A stretch of DNA of 9,134 nt from Chloroflexota bacterium (GCA_027625225.1 JAQBWG010000060.1:1-9134), one strand, 5' to 3'; counted from the stretch's first letter, positions 1-6,833 are shown. The notes: a model not told the origin generated them from the letters alone. Numbers and translations are program-made.

Positions 1-720
1 GTCAGACGTATCGCCGCTATCTTCGGTTCCGGCTTTATCTACACCCTCTCCCTCGCCATTCTTTACCGCGCCCTCAAGTCGTCCGAAGCCTCCCGCGTCT
101 TCCCCATCTACCACACCGCGCCCATCTTCGTCGCCATCATCGCCGTCCTTTTTCTGGGCGAGGTTCTCAGCTTCGGACAGTGGGGAGCCATCGTGGTCAC
201 CGTCGGCGGCGCCGTCCTCATCTCCGTCGAGCGCGCCATCGGAGGGAAGGGCGTTCGGATTGGCCGGGCCATCCTGATCCTCCTCCTCGCTGCCGCCATG
301 GCTGCTGTCGGCCAGGCGCTGGCAGGCTATGCGCTGGAAGAAATCTCCCCGTACACCGGATTCTGGGCTCAGCGTTTCGGCGCACTCTCAATCGTCATCC
401 TCTTCTTCCGCAAGAGTACCTTTAAGGAGATGGTCGTCACCGCCAGGAACCCCGTCGGTATGGGAGTCATTATCCTTACCGAGGCCGTCATCATGCCCAT
501 CGGCCACCTGTTTTTCTTGCAGGCGTTCCAGGAGGGCGACGTCGCCCTCGTCGCCACCGTCTACGCCACCGTGCCTATCTGGGTCTTCGTCATCAGCAGC
601 GTCCTCAGCCTGCCCTGGTTCAACATCATGCAGGAACAGATAGGCCGCGGCGCCATCGTGCAAAAAGGCATCGCTACCGTTATGGTTGTCATCGGCATCG
701 TCGGCATCAACCTGCTGTAG
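1..720 (+). CDS. EamA/DMT-superfamily transporter, C-terminal part (5' end outside window)
   Basis: The reading frame is open from the first base and ends at TAG 718-720, giving 239 visible residues. Proteins of the EamA drug/metabolite transporter superfamily have about 300 residues and ten helices in two repeated halves, so roughly the first 60 residues are missing. The end of the first EamA half is clear: a segment with P and Y (FPIYHTAPIF, about residue 36 onward), then FLGEVLSFGQW and a Gly-rich helix ending VGGAVLISVE. The second half starts near residue 83 and is a run of hydrophobic helices, with a less typical end (no clear LGE motif) and a final helix closing on GINLL. It is an inner-membrane protein that probably exports or imports a small metabolite; the substrate cannot be read from sequence. 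An internal ATG at 193 lies inside the first half and is not the start. The next gene starts 39 bp downstream on the same strand, so co-transcription is possible. Confidence 0.85.
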   Translation, partial: VRRIAAIFGSGFIYTLSLAILYRALKSSEASRVFPIYHTAPIFVAIIAVLFLGEVLSFGQWGAIVVTVGGAVLISVERAIGGKGVRIGRAILILLLAAAMAAVGQALAGYALEEISPYTGFWAQRFGALSIVILFFRKSTFKEMVVTARNPVGMGVIILTEAVIMPIGHLFFLQAFQEGDVALVATVYATVPIWVFVISSVLSLPWFNIMQEQIGRGAIVQKGIATVMVVIGIVGINLL

Positions 721-745
721 CGACGCAAAGTCCAAGCTATGTCCC

Positions 746-754
746 AAAAGGAGG
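746..754 (+). promoter_or_regulatory. Strong Shine-Dalgarno site fixing the start of the first SDR gene
   Basis: AAAAGGAGG lies 5 bases before ATG 760. The alternative in-frame ATG at 739 has no comparable purine tract upstream, and its first codons would themselves encode this ribosome binding site. This decides in favour of the start at 760. Confidence 0.75.
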
Positions 755-759
755 CTCCC

Positions 760-1542
760 ATGCTTCTCGAAGGAAAGAAAGCCCTCGTCACCGGATCTCG
801 TCGCGGCATCGGTCGCGCCATCGCCGTCCTGCTCGCGTCTGAAGGCGCCGACGTCGGCGTGAACGACATCGAACGCGATGCAGCCGCGGAAGACACCCTT
901 GACATGGTAAAAGCGGAGGGCCGCAAAGCAACGTGGCACCAGGCCGACATCGCGAAAGTGGACTCCGTCAACGCCATGATTGCCGACTTCGTGAAGCAGC
1001 ACGGTCGCATAGACATCATGGTAAACAACGCCGTCGCCACCATTGAAAAGACGTTTCTCGACGTCACCGAGGCCGACTGGGACTTCGAGGTCGGCAACGC
1101 CCTCAAGGGCTACTTCTTCTCCAGCCAGGCCGCCGCTAAACAGATGGTCAAGCAGGGCGGGGGAGGGCGCATCGTCAGCATCAGCAGCGTCCAGGCCCAC
1201 CGCTCCTGGCCCGAAAAACTCGTCTACGGCGTGTGCAAGAAGGGCGTCGAACGTATGACCCTGGGCATGGCCTACGAGCTTGCCGGACACAACATCAACG
1301 TCAACGCCGTCGCTCCCGGCTACATCGACAGCCGCCTGCTTCCGCCCGAACGCGAGCACGAACGCGGCAAGACCGATTACACCGATGCTGCCGTGCCCTG
1401 GATACCCAAGCGCCGCCTCGGCGAGCCCGAGGATATCGCCAAGGCCGTGCTGTTCTTTGCATCGCCCCTTGGCGAATACGCCAACGGCCAGACGCTCATC
1501 GTGGACGGCGGCTTCCTCACCGGCGGCACGCCCGTCCCCTAG
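760..1542 (+). CDS. Short-chain dehydrogenase/reductase (classical SDR), 260 aa
   Basis: This is a Rossmann-fold NAD(P)-dependent oxidoreductase of the classical SDR family, which interconverts an alcohol and a ketone on a small substrate in the cytoplasm. From Met 760 the motifs are TGSRRGIG at residues 11-18 (cofactor binding), Asp36 at the end of strand 2 (usually favours NAD over NADP), Asp63, NNAV at 89-92, Asn113, Ser143, and Tyr156-x3-Lys160, so the whole Asn-Ser-Tyr-Lys tetrad is present. NVNAVAPGYIDS and the C-terminal GQTLIVDGG are also typical. The NNAG motif reads NNAV, an unusual but tolerated change. Length fits the family (about 250 residues). The start at 760 is chosen for its AAAAGGAGG site; ATG 739 would add 7 residues. 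The gene follows the transporter by 39 bp and ends 7 bp from the convergent solute-binding protein gene. The substrate is unknown; 3-oxoacyl-ACP reductase or sugar dehydrogenase labels would be guesses. Confidence 0.93.
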   Translation: MLLEGKKALVTGSRRGIGRAIAVLLASEGADVGVNDIERDAAAEDTLDMVKAEGRKATWHQADIAKVDSVNAMIADFVKQHGRIDIMVNNAVATIEKTFLDVTEADWDFEVGNALKGYFFSSQAAAKQMVKQGGGGRIVSISSVQAHRSWPEKLVYGVCKKGVERMTLGMAYELAGHNINVNAVAPGYIDSRLLPPEREHERGKTDYTDAAVPWIPKRRLGEPEDIAKAVLFFASPLGEYANGQTLIVDGGFLTGGTPVP

Positions 1543-1549
1543 AGAGTCT

Positions 1550-3370
1550 CTACCTTTCTATCCAGGTATTGCCGAAGAAAGGGATGGATTTCACCTCGAA
1601 GAACTGCAAATCTGCACGGGCAGGGACGATGGGGAAATGCACCCCGAACAGAAGTGAAGTCACCTTCTCATAGCGTTGCCGCTGAATCTCTTCCACGATG
1701 GCAAATCTCTCCGCGGCGTCTTCTTCGCGGGCATAATCCATTTGCAGCGCCTGCAGTTCTTCGTCGTCGATGATGAAGCCCAGAGTGCCGGAGATGAGAT
1801 GGTCTTGGATGGGATTCCCGCAGCACCAGTGCGAATACCAGTCCGTCGCGGCACTATACGAATCCAGGTCTCCGAACATCGTCACAACCGTCGCCCAGTC
1901 GAGGCTCGGCATCTCTGCGACGATGCCCAGACTTTCCATAGACTCCTTTAACACCGACCCCAGCTCCGTGATACTCGCGTAATCCGTTGGATTCAGGATA
2001 ACCGCCGTCTCTCCGCTATACCCCGATTCCGCCATCAACCGCCTCGCGGTGTCGATGTCGTTTACGTTGTAGCCGATTTCAATCACAGAGCCATCGGCTA
2101 GCGTAACGTCATATCGCTCACCCGCGGACGTTTCCAGGTTCGTACCGCACCAGTAGACCGCAGAGCAGGTTATCCACACGTCCTGTGGCCCGATCGCGAG
2201 CATAAACTCTTCCACATCGATTGCCGTCTGTATCGCTTGACGTGCTCGCAGCGAATTGAACGGCGCGATTTGCGGATTCAAATACGCGTTCGAACGGTTT
2301 CCTGGAGCATAGCGAACAACTTGAAGGTCAGGGTTTGTGACTAGACGCTCGTAGTAGTCCAACGTCACCACGTCCACCACATCCCAAACGCCCGATTCCA
2401 GTCCGCTGACTTGCGTCTCCTCGTCCAAGACTTCAAGCCACGTGAGCGTATCCAGATAGGATATCGTCCTCCCCGAATGAACACCGGCCACCGCCGTCTC
2501 CTCGCGCGATACATAGTCGCCCCATCGCAACAGCACCACCCGGTCGCCTTCCACCCACCGCAGCAGCCTGTATGCCCCCGTGCCAATGGTTTCGGGCACC
2601 GGTTCAGCCCACGACCTGTTCGCGTCGCCTGCGCGCATCATGGGCATCAGTCCGTGTACCTGTCCGAATATTGGGATTAAAGCGCCCAGCGGCTCAGTCA
2701 ACCGAAACCTGAATGTATCGTCATCGATGATGGTGACTGTCTCGCTGAAGCTCCCCGTGAAGTTTCGGAGCATCGTCGCCCCCGGGGTGCCACCTTCGCG
2801 CCAGCGAAAGATGGAGCGGGCCGCGTCGATCGACTCGAACGCACTGCCGTCGTGAAACGTCATCTGGCGTAGGCTGAACGTGTATTCCATACCGTCCGAC
2901 GACACACTCCAGTTGTCCACCGCCCGGGGCTTCACCTCGAAATTCTCGTCCCAGCCGAAAAGCGACTCGTATATGTGACTGGCAACAGCGTTCACGACAT
3001 AGAACAACGAGAACACCGGGTCCAACGTCGCAATGCTACCCTGGGAGACGATACGCAGTGCCCCACCGTACTTCGACGGCGTCCGGGTCGATGTCACTGT
3101 CGTTGCTACCACGGTTTGTGTCGATAGCTTAGTCACAGCTACCACAACCACGGTCGGAGTGGCGGTAGCCGTATTCACGGGCTGTGTCGGCGGCTCGGGT
3201 GTCGAAGTCTCGGTAACGAATACAACCACCGGTTGTGATTCCTTGGATTCTGACCCGACGGCGTCTCCCCCGGACCTCGCCAGAAGCACAGCACCGACAA
3301 CGATGCCGCCCACTATGAGAGCGATTGACAGCAGTCCCACTACAAGTAAAAAGGTTTCGTTACTTTTCAC
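1550..3370 (-). CDS. ABC transporter solute-binding protein, family 5 (peptide/nickel type), 606 aa
   Basis: This is an extracytoplasmic binding protein of the SBP_bac_5 (DppA/OppA-like) family, which captures peptides or other small solutes for an ABC importer. Residues 7-31 form one hydrophobic helix with no lipobox cysteine, so the protein is probably membrane-anchored by an uncleaved helix or signal peptide. Residues 33-100 are a low-complexity Thr/Val/Pro linker. The binding domain begins at KYGGALRIV (about 100) and shows the usual order: TLDPVFS, IYESLFGWDENF, a WSVSSDGMEYTFSLR stretch, then FHDG. Two cysteine pairs (TCSAVYWC and HWCC) could form disulfides outside the cell. Length is slightly above the usual 500-550 because of the linker. 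The start is GTG (3368-3370), with a weak AAGGTG-like tract upstream. No permease or ATPase gene lies in the window, so it is an orphan binding protein here. It is divergent from the stress protein gene and convergent with the first SDR gene. The ligand is unknown. Confidence 0.9.
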   Translation of the reverse strand: MKSNETFLLVVGLLSIALIVGGIVVGAVLLARSGGDAVGSESKESQPVVVFVTETSTPEPPTQPVNTATATPTVVVVAVTKLSTQTVVATTVTSTRTPSKYGGALRIVSQGSIATLDPVFSLFYVVNAVASHIYESLFGWDENFEVKPRAVDNWSVSSDGMEYTFSLRQMTFHDGSAFESIDAARSIFRWREGGTPGATMLRNFTGSFSETVTIIDDDTFRFRLTEPLGALIPIFGQVHGLMPMMRAGDANRSWAEPVPETIGTGAYRLLRWVEGDRVVLLRWGDYVSREETAVAGVHSGRTISYLDTLTWLEVLDEETQVSGLESGVWDVVDVVTLDYYERLVTNPDLQVVRYAPGNRSNAYLNPQIAPFNSLRARQAIQTAIDVEEFMLAIGPQDVWITCSAVYWCGTNLETSAGERYDVTLADGSVIEIGYNVNDIDTARRLMAESGYSGETAVILNPTDYASITELGSVLKESMESLGIVAEMPSLDWATVVTMFGDLDSYSAATDWYSHWCCGNPIQDHLISGTLGFIIDDEELQALQMDYAREEDAAERFAIVEEIQRQRYEKVTSLLFGVHFPIVPARADLQFFEVKSIPFFGNTWIER

Positions 3371-3464
3371 GCCTGTTCACACCTTATGTAGAAGGTCAGC
3401 GAATACTACCACCATTTCTTGACGCACCACGTTTGCGACCTCATATGACCTTATCTACCTGCGG

Positions 3465-3473
3465 TGGTATCAT
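3465..3473 (+). promoter_or_regulatory. Candidate extended -10 promoter for the universal stress protein gene
   Basis: TGGTATCAT matches the extended -10 pattern TGnTATAAT with one mismatch in the hexamer (3468-3473). It would place a transcription start near 3480 and give a leader of about 40 bases containing GGAG at 3505-3508, ahead of ATG 3520. No good -35 box sits 17 bases upstream, as extended -10 promoters allow. A separate TTGACG at 3419-3424 has only weak -10 partners. This is inference from pattern alone. Confidence 0.35.
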
Positions 3474-3519
3474 TTCCTTTGAGAGAGATTACACAACTCC
3501 TCACGGAGCGTATCCACAT

Positions 3520-4425
3520 ATGTACAAACGTGTTCTGGTCACCCTCGACGGTTCCCCCCTCGCCGAACAGGCCTTGCCGTATGCCCGGCTCCTGAGCAAG
3601 GGTCTGGGCATACCCCTGGTGCTTTTCCGTGCCTACAACCCCATGCCCGACATGGCCTATCCGCCGTCCGGCGCCGCCTGGGACCGCATCAGCGACATGA
3701 TGCGCGACGAAGCCGCGGGCTACCTTACCCGGCAAGCCAAGCTGCTTAGGAACGGGGACGTTGACGCCACCACTGCGATGGAAGCCGGCAATCCCACCGA
3801 CGAAATCATTCAGGAAGCGGAGCGCCAGCGCACCACACTGGTAGTCATGACCACTCACGGACGCTCCGGTGTCGCTCGCGGCATCCTCGGCAGCGTTGCC
3901 ACACGGGTCGTCAACGCGGGCAACATCCCCGTCTTCCTCGTAAAGGCAAAGGATAAGCCAGCCTCAGCGAACTCCATCACGCTCGATACTATCCTCGTCG
4001 CCCTCGACGGCTCGCCCCTCGCCGAGCAAGCGCTGCCCCACGTCAACACGCTCGCAAAATCCCTCGACCTTAACGTCGTCCTGCTCAACATCCACGAGCA
4101 GATGCACGTCGAAGTAGACTTCATCGGCCGCAGCAAATCCCCCAACGAAAAGTCGTTCCGGGAGTACGAAGCGAAGGCCGCGGAGTATCTTGAAAAGCTC
4201 GCAACCAAAGTGAAAGGGCAGGGCGTTACCAAAGTCGAGCAGCGCATCGAGCACGGCCAGCCCGCCGACGTCTTTGCCGACATCGCCCGCGATCTCCCCA
4301 ACAGCTTCATCGCCATCACCACCCACGGGCGCTCCGGACTCGGACGCTGGATTATGGGCAGCGTCGCCGACCGTGTCGTTCGCGAGGCCAACGTCCCCGT
4401 ATTGATGACGCGGGTAAAGAAATAG
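3520..4425 (+). CDS. Tandem universal stress protein (two UspA domains), 301 aa
   Basis: Two consecutive UspA domains, residues 1-145 and about 153-301, make a two-domain universal stress protein. This cytoplasmic nucleotide-binding family is linked to stress survival and growth arrest. Each domain starts with a beta strand and the identical 12-residue stretch LDGSPLAEQALP (Asp10 and Asp163 are the expected nucleotide-contacting acids). Each ends with an ATP-loop: THGRSG...GS at 112-125 and 268-281. In the family motif G-2x-G-9x-G(S/T) the first Gly is Thr in both copies (Thr111, Thr267) while the rest is intact, so ATP binding remains plausible. The frame is open back to 3325, but the fold starts at ATG 3520 (MYKRVLVTLDGS), which has GGAG 11 bases upstream; the upstream extension crosses the promoter region and has no domain. 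It diverges from the solute-binding protein gene and ends 15 bp from the convergent second SDR gene. Confidence 0.93.
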   Translation: MYKRVLVTLDGSPLAEQALPYARLLSKGLGIPLVLFRAYNPMPDMAYPPSGAAWDRISDMMRDEAAGYLTRQAKLLRNGDVDATTAMEAGNPTDEIIQEAERQRTTLVVMTTHGRSGVARGILGSVATRVVNAGNIPVFLVKAKDKPASANSITLDTILVALDGSPLAEQALPHVNTLAKSLDLNVVLLNIHEQMHVEVDFIGRSKSPNEKSFREYEAKAAEYLEKLATKVKGQGVTKVEQRIEHGQPADVFADIARDLPNSFIAITTHGRSGLGRWIMGSVADRVVREANVPVLMTRVKK

Positions 4426-4440
4426 TCCGTTAGGTCGCGG

Positions 4441-5256
4441 TCAGCCCCCCGCCGTGAACCCGCCGTCCACCACGAATGCCTGGCCCGTGATGTTCATCGC
4501 GTCGTCCGACGCCAGGAACGCCGCCATCTTGCCGATGTCCCGCGGCGTCTGCTCCCGTTTCAACGGCGTCGTATCCGCCACCACCTTATCGAACAGCTCG
4601 CGCTGACTCAGCCCGTGCAGCGCCGCATTCACTCCCGACCGCGACTGCCGCTGCGAGATGCGCTCCCACATCGGCGTCCACAGCAGCCCCGGGCATATCG
4701 CGTTCACATTGATGCTGTGCGGCCCCAGTTGAATCGCCACGCTCTTCGTATAGCTCACCACCGCCGCCTTCGACGCGTTGTAGTGCGGATAGTCGGGTCC
4801 GCCGCGTAGCGCCGCGATGGACGCGATGTTTATCACCTTGCCTGACTTGCGCTTCTTCATGTGCACAGCCGCCGCGTCGGTCGCCATCACCAGCCCCCGC
4901 ACATTCACGTCGAACGTGTACGTCCAGTCCTCCTGCGTATTCTCGTCGCGGTCCCACCATTGCGGCCCGCCGATAACGCCCGCATCGTTCACCAGAATGT
5001 CCACCTGTCCCCACGCGTCCACCACCTTCGCAACCATCTCATCCACAGACGCCTGGTTCGTCACATCCACCCGAATCGCCAGCGTCGCCACCCCCGTCTT
5101 CGCCACATCGGCAGCCACCTGCTCCGTGCCCTCAACGTTCCGGTCGGCTACCGCCACCTTCGCGCCCTGTTCAGCCAGCGCCAGACAGATGCCCCTGCCG
5201 ATGCCGCTCGCGCCGCCCGTTACCAGTGCAGTCTTATTCTTCAAATCGCCGAGCAT
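4441..5256 (-). CDS. Short-chain dehydrogenase/reductase (classical SDR), 271 aa
   Basis: This is a classical SDR oxidoreductase with all core motifs: TGGASGIG at residues 13-20, Asp38 at the end of strand 2 (suggests NAD preference), Asp64, NDAG at 90-93, Asn118, Ser146, Tyr159-x3-Lys163, INVNAICPGLLWTP, and the C-terminal GQAFVVDGGFTAGG. The usual NNAG reads NDAG. A segment around 185-215 (WERISQRQSRSG onward) is the variable substrate loop and gives no family assignment. The start ATG 5254-5256 has GGAG 8 bases upstream on the coding strand. It lies 25 bp downstream of the GNAT gene on the same strand, so the two are probably co-transcribed from the GNAT promoter. It shares only general SDR similarity with the SDR at 760-1542. 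The substrate is not predictable; the label 3-oxoacyl-ACP reductase would be over-precise. Confidence 0.93.
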   Translation of the reverse strand: MLGDLKNKTALVTGGASGIGRGICLALAEQGAKVAVADRNVEGTEQVAADVAKTGVATLAIRVDVTNQASVDEMVAKVVDAWGQVDILVNDAGVIGGPQWWDRDENTQEDWTYTFDVNVRGLVMATDAAAVHMKKRKSGKVINIASIAALRGGPDYPHYNASKAAVVSYTKSVAIQLGPHSINVNAICPGLLWTPMWERISQRQSRSGVNAALHGLSQRELFDKVVADTTPLKREQTPRDIGKMAAFLASDDAMNITGQAFVVDGGFTAGG

Positions 5257-5281
5257 TTTTCTGTCTCCATCCTTAAAATAT

Positions 5282-5722
5282 CTATAGCTTCTTTACCATC
5301 CGGATCATCGTCTCGCCGTCCACGAAGTACCCCGGAACCTCTTCCACTTCCCTGTACCCGCGGCTGGCATAGAACGCCCGCCCACCTGCATTGGGCTTAT
5401 GCGTCTCCAGCGTCGTCCGGTCGCAGCCCCGTGACCGCGCGTCCTCTTCGAGACGCCCCAGCAACTCGTTCGCGATACCCCTGCGGCGATGACCGTCGTG
5501 CACCCCCAGCGAATACAACCGCCCCACCTTCACCGACTTCTTCCACAGCATAATCGCCCAGCCAATGACCTCCCCGTCCTCCTCCATCACGTAGTTCGTC
5601 GCCTTCGCCTTCGTCAGCAGATGCCGAAGTTGGCTGCGTGTATAGCGGTACTGGTCGAACACCGTATCCTCCAGGTACGTCAGCACATCCAGGTCTTTAA
5701 TCGTCGCCTTTCGCAGCTTCAT
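5282..5722 (-). CDS. GNAT-family N-acetyltransferase (RimI-like), 146 aa
   Basis: This is a single-domain GCN5-related acetyltransferase that moves an acetyl group from acetyl-CoA to an amine. The opening MKLRKATIKDLDVL is the usual first strand and helix. The acetyl-CoA loop is R79-R-R-G82-I-A84, fitting R/Q-x-x-G-x-G/A, preceded by strand 4 (YSLGVHDGHR). Motif B shows Asn111 and AFYASRGY (116-123), with Tyr118 as the usual catalytic acid. The layout resembles RimI-type enzymes, but the substrate (protein N-terminus, small amine or antibiotic) cannot be stated. Length is typical. The start ATG has a GAGGT tract a few bases upstream. It is the first gene of a probable operon with the SDR gene 25 bp downstream, and it diverges from the NYN gene across a short shared control region. 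Confidence 0.9.
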   Translation of the reverse strand: MKLRKATIKDLDVLTYLEDTVFDQYRYTRSQLRHLLTKAKATNYVMEEDGEVIGWAIMLWKKSVKVGRLYSLGVHDGHRRRGIANELLGRLEEDARSRGCDRTTLETHKPNAGGRAFYASRGYREVEEVPGYFVDGETMIRMVKKL

Positions 5723-5751
5723 GCCTACCTCTTTCTCGCGTGCATCAAGAC

Positions 5752-6624
5752 ATGGGGACTATAATAGACCTGAGCCGGTTACGAAAACACCCCACCGGCC
5801 AACCATTTCAGACACAGGAGATTCCCATCACCACAGAAACCAAACGCGAAAAACAGGTAGCCGTCCTCATCGACTTCGAAAACGTCGGGTTCGGCTCCAT
5901 CCAGTGGCTCTTCGACCAGACATCCGACCTCGGCCGCATCATCGTCCGCCGCGCCTACGCCGACTGGACGACCGCCACCAGCAAGCGCAACCAGCTCCTC
6001 GAGTTCGGAATCGAGCCCATCCAGCTCTTCCACTCCTCCAGCAACAGCAAAAACGCCTCCGACATCCGCCTCGCCATCGACGCCATCGACCTTCTCCACC
6101 GCAGCGCCGTGGACATCTTCGTCATCGTGTCGTCGGACACCGACTTCGTCCCCCTCGTCAGCAGGCTCCGTTCCGAGGGCAAGGTCGTCATCGGCGCCGG
6201 ACGCAAGGCCACCACCTCGCGCACCCTCGTCATATCCTGCGACCGCTTCTATTACCTCGACGACGACGAAAAGAAGCCGCAAACACCCCGGGCGACCACC
6301 AGAACCAGCACCTCTACCCCCAAGGACGCATTGTTGGTTCGCGCGCTTCAGGCCGCCATGAACGACGAAGGCAAAGCCGTCGGCAGCCGTGTGCTCCAGG
6401 CTATGCAACGACTCGACCCCAGCTTCGACTATCGCGCCCTCGGCCACTCCACCTATCGCAAATACCTCGAAGCCTCGCCCGACGTCGTCGTCTCCCGTCC
6501 CAAGGACACCAGCATCAGCGACGTCCTCGTCGAATTCGCCGAAAGCGAAGAGGAGAAGCCCAAACGCAAGCCTCCCGTGCGTCGCCGCCGCGCCAGCCCC
6601 TCCCGACCACCCTCAACACCGTAG
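5752..6624 (+). CDS. NYN-domain (LabA/DUF88-like) putative RNase with C-terminal OST-HTH/LOTUS domain, about 290 aa
   Basis: The N-terminal domain is a NYN domain, a PIN-like fold found in predicted metal-dependent RNases. The acidic set is visible (numbered from ATG 5752): VAVLIDFENVG with Asp41 and Asn44, Asp104 in NASDIRLAIDAIDLL, and SSDTDF with Asp129 and Asp131. A Thr-rich linker (about 170-190) leads to residues 191-252, which fit an OST-HTH/LOTUS winged-helix fold (ALLVRALQAAMNDEG, then FDYRALGHSTYRKYLE), known for binding RNA. The tail is Lys/Arg/Pro-rich. A role in RNA turnover or processing is inferred. The start is uncertain: GTG 5740 and ATG 5752 lack a ribosome binding site, and codons up to about 5826 include ATA, ATA, TTA and CGA, unlike the C-ending codons that follow. 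AGGAG at 5816-5820 is ideally placed for an ATC start at 5827, just before the NYN domain. The gene diverges from the GNAT gene. Confidence 0.85.
   Translation: MGTIIDLSRLRKHPTGQPFQTQEIPITTETKREKQVAVLIDFENVGFGSIQWLFDQTSDLGRIIVRRAYADWTTATSKRNQLLEFGIEPIQLFHSSSNSKNASDIRLAIDAIDLLHRSAVDIFVIVSSDTDFVPLVSRLRSEGKVVIGAGRKATTSRTLVISCDRFYYLDDDEKKPQTPRATTRTSTSTPKDALLVRALQAAMNDEGKAVGSRVLQAMQRLDPSFDYRALGHSTYRKYLEASPDVVVSRPKDTSISDVLVEFAESEEEKPKRKPPVRRRRASPSRPPSTP
5759..5767. promoter_or_regulatory. Self-symmetric -10 element, candidate bidirectional promoter
   Basis: CTATAATAG is an odd-centred perfect palindrome. On + it contains a perfect TATAAT (5760-5765); on - it contains TATTAT (5766-5761), one base off consensus. 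It lies between the divergent GNAT and NYN genes. I see no convincing -35 box for either direction. If used on +, transcription would start near 5772, which is after ATG 5752 and would rule out the upstream starts of the NYN gene. Confidence 0.4.
5816..5820 (+). promoter_or_regulatory. Shine-Dalgarno-like AGGAG ahead of a possible ATC start of the NYN gene
   Basis: AGGAG ends 6 bases before ATC 5827, which is in frame with the NYN coding sequence and 13 codons before VAVLID. No ATG, GTG or TTG lies within normal spacing. It may be a real ribosome binding site for a non-canonical start, or chance. Confidence 0.35.
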
Positions 6625-6680
6625 AAACTCTGCGTCGGACTGAGGCGGATAGTTCACGGCTGGAGACTACCTTTTTTCCG

Positions 6681-6707
6681 CTCGTGCTGAGCGTGTCGAA
6701 GCACGAG
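6681..6707. repeat. Small inverted repeat, TGAGCnTGTCGAAG-type dispersed element
   Basis: CTCGTGCT (6681-6688) pairs perfectly with AGCACGAG (6700-6707) around an 11-base loop GAGCGTGTCGA. The core TGAGCGTGTCGAAG resembles the TGAGCTTGTCGAAG elements that recur in many GC-rich bacterial and metagenomic spacers; that resemblance is from memory. It is followed by A-rich, not T-rich, sequence on both strands, so it is not a standard terminator. Confidence 0.55.
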
Positions 6708-6770
6708 AAAACCTCGAAAGCCTGGGTGAACGCTCCGTGCCTCAAAACGCCCGTGTGATGCAAAAAGCAC

Positions 6771-6803
6771 ATGTCGTCTTGGAGCGAAGCGAAGGATCTT
6801 GGG
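6771..6803. repeat. GAGCGAAGCGAAGGATCT-type dispersed intergenic repeat
   Basis: The segment contains GAGCGAAGCGAAGGATCT (6782-6799), preceded by TGTCGTCTTG and followed by TGGG. It closely resembles the TGTCATCCTGAGCGAAGCGAAGGATCT sequence found many times in spacers of some bacterial genomes. Only one copy is in the window, so its repeat nature is recalled, not seen here. Confidence 0.45.
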
Positions 6804-6833
6804 TGGGGTAGGGCAATCAAGCCCTTCCTGTAG

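Noticed and set aside
388..1359. Long minus-strand open frame (323 codons) opposite the transporter and first SDR gene
   Set aside because: It is extremely rich in Asp, Val, Gly and His with no recognisable domain, and both real genes on the other strand have clear family motifs; it is a by-product of C-ending codon use.
1538..1556. AGAGAGTCTCT palindrome between the convergent first SDR and binding protein genes, considered as a terminator
   Set aside because: Only 5 bp with a one-base centre and no T tract; it cannot form a stable hairpin.
3325..3519. 65-codon N-terminal extension of the stress protein frame
   Set aside because: It overlaps the start of the divergent gene and the promoter region, has no domain, and ATG 3520 begins exactly at the UspA fold.
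3371..3519. tRNA, riboswitch or small RNA in the divergent spacer
   Set aside because: No cloverleaf, no conserved riboswitch core and no strong hairpin could be found by eye; only promoter-like motifs.
5779..6447. Minus-strand open frame of 222 codons opposite the NYN gene
   Set aside because: Acidic, Gly/Val-rich shadow without motifs and no ribosome binding site.
5721..6758. Plus-strand open frame of 345 codons overlapping the NYN gene
   Set aside because: Its product is nearly all Arg, Pro, His and Gln, the typical frame-shift shadow of GC-rich coding DNA; the NYN frame has the catalytic motifs.
6515..6820. Minus-strand frame in the repeat spacer
   Set aside because: It runs through the repeat-like segments and into the NYN gene; composition and lack of any recognised fold argue against a gene.
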